A stretch of DNA of 64,000 nucleotides, taken from positions 136,432,777 through 136,496,776 of the forward strand of contig NC_039361.1 of assembly GCF_003573695.1 (NCBI RefSeq), written 5' to 3'. Origin of the DNA: Papaver somniferum. Its lineage: Eukaryota > Streptophyta > Magnoliopsida > Ranunculales > Papaveraceae. Below are positions 23,967 to 35,544 of the stretch, in pieces. The stretch's first letter is position 1. Each line of letters opens with the position of its first letter. Both the position numbers and the translations under genes were made by a program. A model generated the notes under the pieces. It saw only the letters and a program-made list of their open reading frames with translations, searched no databases and had not been told where the DNA came from.

Positions 23967-24788
23967 TTACTTCTTCTGATCAACTTCTGGTTTATTCTTT
24001 TTCAGCCATTGTTGATACTTCAAGCAGTTCTTCTTGAAATGACCCTTCTTCTTACAAAAGAAACATATATAAGAACTAGTTGAACCTTGCTTTTCTTCTC
24101 CTAAACTGTTCTTTGTATCTGTTGATGGTGCTGCTTTGAAGTTCTTCTTTGTGGGACTAAAGGCATCTGAATGTTTTATTCCGTGTGCATAATTTGGTGT
24201 TTCACACCTAAGTATGTCTTCCTCTTGTACACAGTGAGTGATCAGTTCATTCACATCCCATTTCCTATCACAAGTGTTGTAGTTTATCTTGAATTCCTCA
24301 AACTGTTTTGGAAGAGAATTTATAGCCTGCTGCACCATAAACATATCTAATCCAAGAAGCTTATAGATTAGTTCTGCCATTTGAAGTATGTGTTCTCTTA
24401 TACTACCTAGTCCATCATACTTCATTGAAGAGAGACGACTCAGGCGAGTATTAACCAAAGATTTTGTGGAGCCCGAAAGTTGCTTGTGAATCACCTCCAT
24501 TTGTTCTGTAGACATCTCTTTAATTGGGATTCCTCCTCGGATCACGTCAGGTATAGCCCCACAAATGATAAGAATGGACATTTTGTTTGCTTTTTCCCAC
24601 TTGTAAAAGATCTTCTTCTGTTCACTTGTAGAGTCATCTGTAAGATCTGATGGGTTTGGTTCCCTTAAAGCTATATCAAAATTCCAACACCCTAGGACTA
24701 CTTCGAGTTGTGACTTCCATTTCATGTAATTTGTGACACTTAAAGGCTCAATACCATCCATAACAATCCGAACTTGTGAATCATTCAT
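23967..24788 (-). CDS. Intact Gag of copia element F, no pol behind it
   Basis: A complete 273-codon frame starts MNDSQVRIVMDGIEPLSVTN. It has the copia Gag (UBN2-type) layout. An N-terminal W-x-S-Q-L-type segment (NYMKWKSQLEVVLG) comes first, and KWEKANKMSILIICGAI follows near residues 62-80. The helical middle includes a LSSMKYDGLGSIREHILQM-like stretch and LPKQFEEFKINYNT. A canonical CCHC knuckle CFFCKKKGHFKKNC sits at residues 242-255. It ends with a Lys-rich tail. Such Gag proteins bind and package RNA. Normally pol follows in frame; here the frame ends and only unassigned sequence follows. Its leader and LTR are found across element E at 37493-37891. It could be a truncated element or a gag-only non-autonomous one. 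Confidence 0.85.
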   Translation of the reverse strand: MNDSQVRIVMDGIEPLSVTNYMKWKSQLEVVLGCWNFDIALREPNPSDLTDDSTSEQKKIFYKWEKANKMSILIICGAIPDVIRGGIPIKEMSTEQMEVIHKQLSGSTKSLVNTRLSRLSSMKYDGLGSIREHILQMAELIYKLLGLDMFMVQQAINSLPKQFEEFKINYNTCDRKWDVNELITHCVQEEDILRCETPNYAHGIKHSDAFSPTKKNFKAAPSTDTKNSLGEEKQGSTSSYICFFCKKKGHFKKNCLKYQQWLKKNKPEVDQKK

Positions 24789-25304
24789 AACTAAACGGAA
24801 AACATAATTATATATTCAACTTTAAACCTCAAGACAAGCATAAACTTTATAAAGACTCGATAATATCGTCACTTCACCTTTAGGTAAAGTTATTACATAT
24901 CGAAGTCTCCTAATATGAAGTTCAAGACTGATCTATTCATATAAAGTAAGCAACAGATCTGTTAAACCTTTGGGTTGTTTAGAAATATCGCTTACTAGAT
25001 ATGAGCAATTCATCTTGTCCATTAAAGATTACATCAGTATGATTAACCTTTGGGTTTAGGCATACAAATGAAATCCAAAATGCAACTCTATGTAATTTTT
25101 TTCATGTATAAATATGTACTTTTGTGTCCTATCATAGTATCACTTTGGCAACACTTATCAAGTAACAAAAGATACACAAAGACTGCTGCATATGAAACTT
25201 TCAGGCTTCATTTCAGGTCAGCAACACAAGAAACAAAACACTTATACATGCTACTAGCATATTTTAAATCAATATACCATGATTAACATGTGAGCCGCTG
25301 AAAG
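24789..25304 (-). other. Leader of copia F, gag-proximal part
   Basis: No gene is supported. It runs from the gag ATG to the insertion point of element E. Its last five bases, GAAAG (25300-25304), are repeated at 37488-37492 on the other side of E. There the leader continues for 56 bases to the F primer site. Confidence 0.65.
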
Positions 25305-27477
25305 TGTTAGAGCACTGCTCGGTCGAACTCGCATGCGTTGCTATCTCAAGCATGTTTGTCAATGTTAGTGATCAAAATTATAAGTCTTGATTTCTAGCCT
25401 ATTTATGGATGTTTCGTACTAGGACATAGATTGTGTAGTTGAGCTTAGTTTTCACAGCGTTCATCATTTAAAGACGAAGAACTACTAAGGGGAGCTTGTG
25501 GAACTTCATCGACAAAAGGTATCTGGAGAGTTAAACTCATATATCACTTGTAAAGTCTATTTCTACTCTATCTCCTATATTGAGACATAAGTCGTATTAC
25601 GATATAGTTTTCTATATACACATTTGAGATTTCGGGCTGAGTTTATCCCGCTTATATATTTCTCGAAATATGTGTTGGCAAGATTTTGTTTCGACCAAGT
25701 TCATCTTATATCATGTGAAAATTACCGAGTAAACATCTTACATGGTTTGTGTGATACAATCATTTGGTGTTGTCTTGGAATGTTTCGTAATGGTTATTTC
25801 AATAACCTGAAAATTGCTTTGATGCTAATAGTGTGTGAAAACGTCTATTGTCATCCTCTAAGAAAGTTTCAATGATTGAAATAAGAGTTTAGAAAACTTA
25901 ACTATTATTGGATATGTCATGTTGTGCACTCTTGCACATATGCAATCCATGTACGTGGACCATAGTTTGCGTACCTGTTGGTTTGAGAAATCCGGGAACC
26001 TAAGTATGTGTACTCGTTTGCGTACTGGCGTACAGGTTCATGTCCGAGAATTTCTGCTGAGATTTGAAGTTCGCGTACCCGTTTGCGTACTGGCGTAACT
26101 CAATCTTAGTCCGGGTAATTCAAGTATGCGTACCCGTTTGCATACTTGAATGTTAAATTTCTAAAATCGGTTTTAAACATGAACATAAATATTTATATAA
26201 TAAGAAATGCAATCTTTGCAAACTGTGGCTATAATGTTCATGATTGATTCAGGTGAATCAAACTGATTTTGCTTCAATTATGTTCTTGTATAATTCTATG
26301 GGAATATAGCAATTGAACAACTCTTTAACTAGTTTCATTTGAGTCATTTGAACTAGTTATGGTTAAGATGAATAAGGTTGATATGAGATTAATCATATGG
26401 CTACACTCGTTTAACTATTTGTGAACCAACATGGTGTACACGTTTAGGTATGGTAACATAAACCTAAATGAGGGTACATTTCATTTGTGTGTAATAAGTT
26501 AAGTTCGATCTAACGGTTGAAAGATATTAGCTTGGTTGAATCAGGGTTTTTATCTAACGGTGAATATTGAATGCTTTGTTACCAAGGTAACTTGGATTGC
26601 AAACCCTAATTTGAAAACTACATAAAGGAGAACTCTAGCAACTGGAAAACCTAATCCTCACACCTCATGTGTGTTACTAGTTGCATAACTAGAGTCGACT
26701 ATCCTTTAACCTTAGGTTTCTTCGAGACCCTGTAGGTTAACGACTTCAAAGACTTAATTGGGATTGTGAGGCCATACCCAACTATTTTCTTTGTAGTTGC
26801 GTGTTCAGATCTTGCCCGATTCTATCATATTGAGTACAATTGAAATAATTGACACAATATTAATTTCTACGATAGGCAAGATAAAAGTATCAAAAACATC
26901 TTCGTCTCATCGTTTGTGATTCCACAATATCTTCTTTCGCTGGTCGATTTAAGATTATTGTGAGGTGATTGATAATACTAGGCTGTTCTTCGGGAATATA
27001 AGACCGGTTTATCAATTGGTTCTTTTTCACCTTGATTTATCAAAAGACAAAACAAAAACTCTTGGGATTTCTGAGAGAGACAGATTTACTCAATCTATAG
27101 ACTTTTCTGTGTGAAATAGATTTGTTTATCAAGTCTTCGACTTTGGATCGTAGCAACTCTTAGTTGTGGGTAAGATCAACTAAGGGAATCAAGTGCGTAG
27201 TATCCTGATGGGATCAGAGATGTAAGGATCACAACTGTACCTTGAATCAGTGTGAGATTGATTAGGGTTCAACTACAGTCCATTCGGAAGTTAATTGGTA
27301 GTAGGCTAGAGTCTGTAGAGGCTTAATACAGTTTGGTGTTCAATCTGGACTAGGTCGCGGGGTTTTTCTGCATTTGCGGTTTCCTCGTTAACAAAATTAT
27401 GGTGTTTGTGTTATTTATTTTCCGCATTATATTTTTTTATATAATTGAAATATCACAGGTTGTGCGTTTAGATCAAT
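25305..27477 (+). repeat. 5' LTR of element E (LTR-C), 3' end missing
   Basis: It starts TGTTAGAGCACTGCTCGG and follows the LTR-C family as far as GATCAATCAA, where it joins an inverted LTR-C fragment. It includes a GCGTAC-rich array (25951-26150) and the conserved CTGCATTTGCGGTTTCCTCG block near 27370. Confidence 0.88.
25951..26150 (+). promoter_or_regulatory. GCGTAC motif array in LTR-C
   Basis: GTTTGCGTAC-like units recur (TTTGCGTACC, TTTGCGTACTGGCGTAC, CGCGTACCCGTTTGCGTAC, GTATGCGTACCCG). Equivalent arrays occur in the other LTR-C copies. They lie between the LTR 5' end and the TATA region, where transcriptional enhancers are found in U3. Regulatory function is inference. Confidence 0.5.
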
Positions 27478-28843
27478 CAATCCCAATGAAGTCTTCAAGT
27501 CGTTAACCTACATGGTCTCGATAGAAACGTAAGGTTAAAGGAGAATCGACTCTATCTTATACAACTAGTATCACACAGGAGGTGTGGGGACTAGGTTTCC
27601 CAGTTGCTAGAGTTCTCTCTTATATATTCTTTCAAATCAGGGTTTGCAATCAATGTTAGTTTAGTAACAAAGCATTCAATATTCACCGTTAGATGAAAAC
27701 CTGATTGGATTCAAGCTAATATCTTTCAACCGTTAGATCGAAACTTAGCTTGTTACACACAAATGAAATGCACGTTTTTAGGTTTGTGTAACCGTACCTA
27801 AACATGTACATTTAGTTGGTGCAACAGTAGTTAACCAAATGGTTAGCCATATGACCACTTTCATATCAACCATATTCTTCTTTACCATAGCTAGTTCAAA
27901 GGACTCAAATGAACTAGTTAGAGAGTTGTTCAATTGCTTAGATCTTTATAATAGACACAATTGAAACAAAAACAATTTGATTCACTCTAATCGATTCATG
28001 AACTTCATAGCCACGGTTTGCAATTATGCGTTCCTTAGTTTATATAGGTTTAAGTTCACAAATAATTGTTTTTAGAGAATAACCAACTTAAGTACGTGAA
28101 CTGGTACGCGGACTTAAGTACCCGGAATAAGTTTTTTTTTAGTTTATAAAATCCAGCAGAATTTCTCGGGATGAGAACTTCGGGCAGTACGTGGACTTGG
28201 TACGCAAACTCTAGTTCCGGTTTTCCTGAGCAGCAAAGTACGCATACTTTGGTTCAAGGAATAATGACTTACACATATATGTGTTACCACACAATTTTTA
28301 TATCCTTTCATGGTTATGTAATCTAAACTCTCATTTCAATCATTGAAACATTCTTAGAGGACGTTATATAGTTGTTATTCACAAACCATTTTTCGTCAAA
28401 GCCATTTTCAAGTAATTGAAACTTAATATGACTTTCATCACTAGTAAAGATGAACTTGGCCGAAGCGAAAGCTTACCAACACATATTTCGAGAAATAGAT
28501 AAGCGAGATAAACTCGGCTCGAAATAGAAAATGTGTATAATCATAGTCTACATAGCAAGACGACTTTTGTCTCAAGATGGGAGATAGGGTAGATATACTT
28601 TTGAGTGATATATAATCTCAAGTCTCCACATATTTAGTCGATGAAGTTCCACAAGTTCCTTGAGTAGTTCTTTGTCTTTGTATGATGATCGCCTTGGAGT
28701 CTTGAGCACAACTACACTTTCTATCCTAGTCCAAGACTTAGCTAATAGTAGACTAGAAATCAAAACTTATATTTTTGATCACTAACATTGACAAACATAG
28801 TTAAGATAAACGCAAGCGAGTTCGACCGAGCAATGCTCTAACA
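27478..28843 (-). repeat. Inverted LTR-C fragment
   Basis: It reads in reverse from CAATCCCAATGAAG to the LTR 5' end GCTCTAACA at 28843. It pairs with 25305-26766 of the adjacent plus-strand LTR, giving inverted arms of about 1.37 and 1.46 kb around a spacer of about 0.7 kb. Confidence 0.88.
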
Positions 28844-29906
28844 TTAAACTTATATGTATTTTTAATGCATATCATTGAATAACAACCAATTAACTAGTAG
28901 CATCGAGGACATATTTTTTTATTTGTATTCCCTTGTTGTTTTTCAATGTGTACATGTTTGTTGTCTTGCTTTTCTTTTATAATGGAAAAGATAAATTAAT
29001 AAACAACACATTAGTAATGTGGCTTACATGTTTGGTAATGTATGTGGTATGATATTAATACACTTAGTTTGAGACTATATTATAACATAAATTATTCAGT
29101 AAAAATATATGTGATTTTTGTGATATACATAAACAAAGGAAATAAAATTTATGCATAAAATATATTGTAGACTTATTTTATTTTTATTTAGTTCATTGAT
29201 ATTTATATTATCTAATTCACCTGCCAAAACACTAGAGTTTAGACAACCTCATCTTTTGTTTTTTCCAGGTATACTTTTAGAACTATAATTATTGATTTTT
29301 ATTAATTTTTTGACTAATATTAATGTGTTAACTTTTAATACTTTAATGGTATACTATGTTCTAGTTTTTTTTACGGTGAATCCATTCTCTTTTCTAATAA
29401 CTTCTTTGTATACAATTATATCAACACAAGTGTGCTCCTTTTATCATTATTCTTTTCTTTTCGACTAGAAGATACTAATAACCTTTGTCAAACTTGAAAA
29501 CTTATGGAGAGGATGACAATAAAGTAGGATAAGTATCCATTAATTTTTAAACCTAAAGAACCTATGGAGTTTATCTTAATAAAGGTATAATTTAATACAC
29601 AAACAAAGAAAAACAAGAAAACCCATGAAGATACTTAGAAGCTTCCTTCCTTCGCGAAAGAGATGCAACATAACAATGTTGCAGCAGAACCTCTATTGAT
29701 AGGAAACATCAGATGACATTTTTTTGATGCAACATAACAATGCTCCAAGCACTGAATTTCGTGGTGCACTTGCGACAGTTGTGGCAGTTGTTTCAAAAAT
29801 TTACCTCTAACATTGAATCTGACCTTGTCTGTTTGAATTCCCATATTTCTAGTTTGGGTTTTGAATAGAAATACTCTTTAGATGCTTAGGGAACCACTTT
29901 CCACTC
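28153..29906. repeat. Tandem segmental duplication, unit 1
   Basis: The unit begins CCAGCAGAATTTCTCGG within the inverted LTR-C and runs through the LTR end and about 1.06 kb of other DNA. Unit 2 starts with the same words 1755 bases later. The copies share low-complexity AT-rich DNA and a BTB gene fragment, with scattered substitutions and a short deletion. Confidence 0.9.
29635..29844 (-). pseudogene. BTB/POZ (T1-type) gene fragment, copy 1, frameshifted
   Basis: The ATG at 29844 opens MGIQTDKVRFNVRGKF, like the start of plant BTB/POZ proteins with a K+-channel-tetramerisation-type fold. The T run after GGTAAA has one T fewer than in copy 2, so the frame shifts and continues as unrelated residues (LKQLPQLSQVHH). 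The DNA is clearly homologous to copy 2 at 31459-31596. It is a remnant of a first exon trapped between retrotransposon pieces. Confidence 0.6.
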
Positions 29907-31655
29907 TCCAGCAGAATTTCTCGGGATGAGAACTTTCGACAGTACGCGGACTCTAGTTCCGGTTTTTCTGAGCAGCAAAATACGCATACTTTGGTTCAAG
30001 GAATACGGACTTACACACATATGTGTTACCACACAATGTTTGTATCCTTCCATGGTTATGTAATCTAAAATCTCATTTCAATTATTGAAACATTCTTAGA
30101 GGACGTTATACAGTTGTTATTCACAAACCATTTTTCGTCAAAGCCATTTTCAAGTAATTGAAACTTAATATGACTTTCATCACTAGTAAATATGAACTTG
30201 GCCGAAGCGAAAGCTTACCAACACATACTTCGAGAAAATATAAGCGAGATAAACTCGGCTCGAAATAGAAAATGTGTATAATCATAGTCTACATAGCAAG
30301 ACGACTTTTGTCTCAAGATGGGAGATATAGTAGATATACTTTTGAGTGATATATAATCTCAAGTCTCAACATACCTTTTAGTCGATGAAGTTACACAAGT
30401 TCCTTGAGTAGTTCTTTGTCTTTGTATGATGATCGCCATGGAGTATTGAGCACAACTACACTTTCTATCCTAGTCCGAGACTTAGCTAATAGTAGACTAG
30501 AAATCAGGACTTATAGTTTTGATCACTAACATTGACAAACATGCTTGATATAGCAACACATGCGAGTTCGACCGAGGAGTGCTCTAACATTAAGCTTATA
30601 TGGATTTTTAATGCATATCGTAGAATAACAACCAATTAACTAGTAGCATCGAGGAAACATTTTTTTTATTTGTATTCCCTTGTTGTTTTTCAACGTGTAC
30701 ATGTTTGTTGTCTTGCTTTTCTTTTATAATGGAAAAGATAAATTAATAAACAACATATTAGTAATGTGGCTTACATGTTTGGTAATGTATGTGGTGTGAT
30801 ATTAATACACTTAGTTTGAGAGTATATTATAATATAAATTATTCAGTAAAAATATATGTGATTTTTGTGATATACACAAACAAAGGAAATAAATTTTATG
30901 CATAAAATATATTGGAGACTTTATTTTATTTTTATTTAGTTCATTGATATGTATATTATCTAATTCACCTGCTAAAACACTAGAGTTTAGACAACCTCAT
31001 CTTTTGTTTTTTCCAGATATACTTTTAGAACTTTAATTATTGATTTTTATTAATTTTTTGACTAATATTAATGTGTTAACTTTTAATACTTTAATGGTAT
31101 ACTATGTTCTAGTTTTTTTACGGTGAATCCATTCTCTTTTCTAATAACTTCTTTGTATACAATTATATCAACACAAGTGTGCTCCTTTTATCATTATTCT
31201 TTTCTTTTCGACTAGAAGATAACAATAACCTTTTATTGTCAAACTTGAGAACTCATGGAGAGTATGACAATAAAGTAGGATAAGTATCCATTAATTTTTA
31301 AGCCTAAAGAACCTCTGGAGTTTATCTTAATAAAGATATAATTTAATACACAAACAAAGACAAACAAGAAAACCCATGAAATACTTAGAAGCTTTCTTCC
31401 TTCGCGCAAGAGATGCAACATAACAATGTTGCAGCAGAACCTCTATTGATAGGCAACATCAGACGACATTTTTTTTGATCCAACATAAAAATGCTCCAAA
31501 CACTGAATTTCGTGGTGCACTTGCGATAGTTGTCGCAGTTGTTTCAAAAAATTTACCTCTGACATTGAATATGACCTTGTTTGTTTGAATTCCCATATTT
31601 CTAGTTTGGGTTTTGAAGAGAAGTACTCTTTAGCTGCCGAGGAAACCACTTTCCA
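29907..31655. repeat. Tandem segmental duplication, unit 2
   Basis: It repeats unit 1 from CCAGCAGAATTTCTCGG through LTR-C start sequence (GCTCTAACATTAAGC near 30590) to ACCACTTTCC near 31650. After that the sequence continues into DNA not present in unit 1. The LTR-C part of unit 2 (about 29907-30593) is truncated. Confidence 0.9.
31459..31596 (-). pseudogene. BTB/POZ (T1-type) gene fragment, copy 2, in frame for 45 codons
   Basis: Reading the minus strand from the ATG at 31596 gives MGIQTNKVIFNVRGKFFETT, continuing ATTIASAPRNSVFGAF, then a stop at 31459. The pattern [VI]-x-F-N-V-x-G-K-x-F-E-T-T...S...F-G-A is that of the first strand and helix of the BTB/T1 domain in plant BTB/POZ adaptors of the At2g24240 type. 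These normally bind CUL3 or act in protein complexes. The usual GG is RG here. Only about 35 residues of a roughly 100-residue domain remain. Frames in other phases over the same DNA are shadows. Confidence 0.6.
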
Positions 31656-31885
31656 GTGTGAAGAGAAATGAAGGAGTTTTTAACTAGGGTTATGATCTGT
31701 ATATGTAAGAGGAGAAGAATTTGGGGGTTCTAGTCAGAACCGTGGATTTCTTAGATTGCATCGAGATTGCTTATAGATTTGATCAAAAACCATTTGGGGA
31801 TCACCTTAAGCGTGCATTTGTTCTCAAAGGTGTTAGAGACCGCGGGAGAGGGTGTAACCGTGCAAGTGCTGGTTTTTGGATTTCT
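31656..31885. other. Unassigned sequence between duplication and element D
   Basis: About 230 bases continue unit 2 (GTGTGAAGAGAAATG) and then run to the element D homology. A plus-strand frame from 31721 exists, but its second half is retrotransposon non-coding DNA, so I do not call it a gene. Confidence 0.35.
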
Positions 31886-32361
31886 ATAATCCGAATAAGA
31901 GAAACTAAGTTAATTCTAATCTTAGTTAGACTTATCAAAGTGGAGGTTTCAGTTGTTCAAGTCTAATCGAATGCCTTAAAAAGAAATACTAGTTAGCTAA
32001 CCTAGTACTTGTCTTGTTTAAAAGTTAAAGGTCTAAGTTATATGGATAATTAGAGTCTGATGAGAAAAATAAAGTTATCTTCGTCTTATCGAACAAGCGG
32101 TTGTATTTGTACAATCAGTTTAGCAAAGGAACTAAGGTGCTTAGTTGATTTTTGGTTTGCTAAACTATTAGGGAAAATTGCTTCGGGAAATTGTTTCCTT
32201 GATAACATATCAAAAAAAATTACTTTGTAGTTTCGGTTTTGATATTGGTTATCAGAAATGGAGCGTAGAACCCTCGTGCTTAACTCTATAGGTTGCAAGT
32301 CAATTTTGAGATTTGTAAGATTCTTTTCGGTATGTCCTTTATTTTTTCGTTTCTTTGTCTT

Positions 32362-32739
32362 TTGTGACAAAAAGGGGGAGAAATATATGGAGTAAACAAG
32401 TGATACTGGCATTGATTTTATATTGATTGGTATCACTAAGGAAAAGAACATAGGTGCTTAAACGTTTTCTAACGAAATAGTGAAAGCATAGACTAAGGGT
32501 AACATATCATTACAAAGGAATAACAAAGACGTGCGGATTGATAAAATCTACCTATCTTACCTTTAGGGGGAGTAATATTCTTTGTTATCATAATGTCAAC
32601 AACGGCATTTAAGGATTGAATGTATACAAGTTATTTTGTTGTTGAATTCGGGAATCAAGCGTATGTGTAATGAATTCTTGTAATTTGTTTATCCATATGA
32701 TGTAAGAGTTTTGTCACTAAAATTAACAAAGGGGGAGAT
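32362..32739 (+). promoter_or_regulatory. Reiterated purine tracts of element D
   Basis: GACAAAAAGGGGGAGA (about 32365), TTTAGGGGGAGTAA (about 32561) and AACAAAGGGGGAGATTG (about 32725) precede the LTR start at 32740. Multiple conserved tracts are a recognised Sirevirus trait; the last one is the primer next to the LTR. Confidence 0.85.
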
Positions 32740-33476
32740 TGTTAGAACATAGCTCGGTTGAACCCACCAAGCGTTGGTATGTCAAGTTTGGTTGGCATAT
32801 TTTAGTGAATCAAAACTCGTTTAAAGAGTCGCTTGATTATGTACTAGAGTCAACTTCGTATAGGTTAGCTTGAAAGTATTAGAATATGATACATTACAAG
32901 TATAGCGAAGACTTGAAGAATTAAGAAGCTACAACGACAACATCATCCTTCCACTTGAGGTGAGTGATATTTGACTTGAACTGTTTCATTCCCTAACGTA
33001 TATTTCAAGTCGTGCATATTGAAAACAAAAATACGAAGCATGAACACTCTAGATAGACATAGTATTAAGGAATACAATACGAGGTTTATTTCTTAACCAT
33101 TATACTTAGTAGATAAGACATCGACATAATCGTTTAAATGCTATTGTGATTATGTATGGGTATGAGGTGAGGATTTAATCCTAGGAAACAATGTTTTACA
33201 TGTGTTTTAAGGAAGTAAATTCATGAACTTGTTTTGTGAATCGAAAAGGAAATCGCCAGGCGTTATTGGTGTTGTTATTCATTGCATATCTTGTGTCCAA
33301 CCAATATGTGTGATTAGTATAACCTCTCATGACTTGTTTGTGTTCTTGGTAAAACTATTCACAAAGGCCTGACTTATGCATTGGTAGGACTTTTATTAGT
33401 GAAACCGATATTAAGTAATCACCTGAGATGGTATGATCGAGTTTGTGATTTTGTGTAAGATCAAATATGGGTAAAG

Positions 33477-33682
33477 GGGAACCGATCCTAGTAATAGGTG
33501 CAACACATCACAAAGGGGAATCGATCCTTGTATGAGGTGCATCATGTTTTAGCAGAAAGGGAAACCGATCCTATGGACATGTGCAACACGTTTTTAGGCA
33601 AAGGAGAGTCGATCCTATGGATATGTGCAACACATTCAAGTTAGATACCATATATATGTTGGGAACCGATCCTAGTACCTAG
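33477..33682 (+). promoter_or_regulatory. ACCGATCCTA motif array in LTR-A
   Basis: Five imperfect units carry GGGAACCGATCCTA-like cores followed by TGTGCAACA-like tails, spaced about 40-60 bases. They lie about 540-750 bases upstream of the TATA box. Equivalent arrays occur in the other LTR-A copies near 12710-12925, 21085-21310 and 22600-22800 (minus strand). An enhancer role is inferred. Confidence 0.5.
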
Positions 33683-34222
33683 TCAACCGAATTTTGGAAA
33701 GCTAGTGTGACTATGCACAGTATTCACATGGAGGTAGAACTGAAACTTGTTTTGGTAGAACCGTTAAACCCATGATTGGTAATTGAGTGTTCTTGATCAA
33801 TCACATAGTTCTTGAAAGTCATATGAACCAATTCTAAACTTGTTTGGAAATGTGGCAAATCGGTTTCAAGATTGTAAGTATGAAAGAGGACTTACAAAGT
33901 AAGGATGTCGACATACTTTGAACATGTGCAATAACGCTTATATTTAATTGTTCAAAGTCATTCCTTAATAGCTAAAGGAAGAAAATCTCATGATCGAAAC
34001 ATAAATAAGTTAAGAATATTTTAATTAAGGTTTTTAATTTTATTTTAGGAAAACGAGAATTAGTAATGTGCATTTACTAGTTGAAGATTTTCCAAAGAGA
34101 TTTTCGGTCATTATTTTGGACAGAGCATTTCCAGGAATTACGGAAACCGAATTTGGAATATATTGCATATCTTGAGAATATTTTCGGTTTTGGAAATTCC
34201 TTGGTGTCCAAACTTCCTTGTC

Positions 34223-34230
34223 TATAAATA
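34223..34230 (+). promoter_or_regulatory. TATA box in LTR-A of element D
   Basis: TATAAATA occurs in the context CCTTGTCTATAAATACTTG, conserved in all readable LTR-A copies. Confidence 0.65.
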
Positions 34231-35544
34231 CTTGAATTTTACATTTCTAGCAAACTAATCCTTCGTGACAACAAACTTCCTCGGTTGTGTTGTTACTGGT
34301 GAAGCCGCCTATTCGGAGAGGAGAGCAACCTAATTAGGAGAAATCTCTTACGGACGCTCATTTTAAAGTCTTCTTTGGGATTGAGAAGCTCTATTAGTAC
34401 CGTCGGTGGGAAGCTAGATAATTGCGGTTTATCTTGTGTTTTCGATTGATTTGATTGACTAACGGTGGTTGAACGTTGATTGCACCTAGTTTGTTTATGC
34501 TTGAGAATCTTCTCTTCTGATATAAGATTCACTCAAACTAGATCAAAGTTTCGACAGGGATTTTTAAACTGTTTGTACATCTAAATACGTCTTGTGATAA
34601 TCCATTGTTAACAGACTCCGTTATGTGCATGATTGATCACAAGAGATTCAAGTTGTTGTGTGCAGGCGTTTGTTGAAGTTCTAAGAAGATTTGAAGACAA
34701 AGAAGATATTGAAGATTTCTAATTTGGGGTTCATAATCTTTGGTGTGCACAATACTTGTTTCGGTATAGAGGATCCAACTATAATCGGTTTATCCTTGTG
34801 GTAGATTGGATTGATTAGTTGTGTAGATCGGCATCAATACAATTCTTTGTGATTAAAAGTATTGATTGCAAAATCTTAACAATTACCTTTGGTAGTTGAG
34901 AATAAGATAGATCTAAGAACCTGACGAAGGAGTTTATTGAGATAAACATAAGAGACTTTGTCGAACTCACTACAATTGGTTGAAGAGAGTTGCTACCAAA
35001 CAGATTTGTTGTTCCTTTACTGTTTGGAATACGAACCAAAGGAATTGTTCCAAGTACGTGACTTATTCATAAGTTGGAGGCGTGGTAATACAGACGGAAC
35101 TAGGTGAACTATACGTCTCAACTATACGAAGTTGGTTTAATTTTGTGTAGCGGCTTAATCCTGAGAGTATTCATTTCTGGAAAAGGTCCCGAGTTTTTCT
35201 GCATTTGCGGTTTCCTCGTTAACAATGTCTTGATGTGTCATTTACTTTTATTTTCCGAAATTACAATTGTTTGTTATTATAATTTAAAGTAAATTACACA
35301 AACTTTAATTCCTATTTTACTTGATGGTAATGCTATTGTGTTTGGTTAAGTCCGAACCTCTTATCAAGTAAACATACATCGTTGTTGTATAATCTCGATC
35401 TCGTATCCATATACGATCACACGAAGTGTGAACCGATTAGTTGTATTGTCTCGAATCAGTCCATAGACAATCACTTTCTGAGAAAGGACTTATAGGTAGG
35501 AAAAGTTTTAGCTTGAGGTATATTTGGGTACCCTCGCCTTTTCA

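Larger units (their letters stand above)
31886..35544 (+). mobile_element. Element D: 3' end and LTR of an LTR-A element, 5' truncated
   Basis: From about 31886 the sequence matches the inverted 3' internal region of element A, then passes through three purine tracts into a full LTR-A (32740-35544). There is no primer site after the LTR, so this is the 3' LTR. The 5' LTR and coding part are absent. The left boundary is a truncation inside element E. Confidence 0.85.
32740..35544 (+). repeat. LTR-A of element D, complete (2805 bp)
   Basis: It starts TGTTAGAACATAGCTCGG and ends CTCGCCTTTTCA. It holds a GGGGAACCGATCCTA array at 33477-33682, a TATA box at 34223 and the conserved CTGCATTTGCGGTTTCCTCG block near 35198. 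Confidence 0.92.

Noticed and set aside
31721..31966. Plus-strand 81-codon frame
   Set aside because: Its second half is non-coding element D sequence also found inverted in element A without a frame.
32740..35544. Repeated motif arrays considered as CRISPR or satellite
   Set aside because: Units are imperfect, lack uniform spacers and occur at a fixed place in each LTR; the host is a plant.
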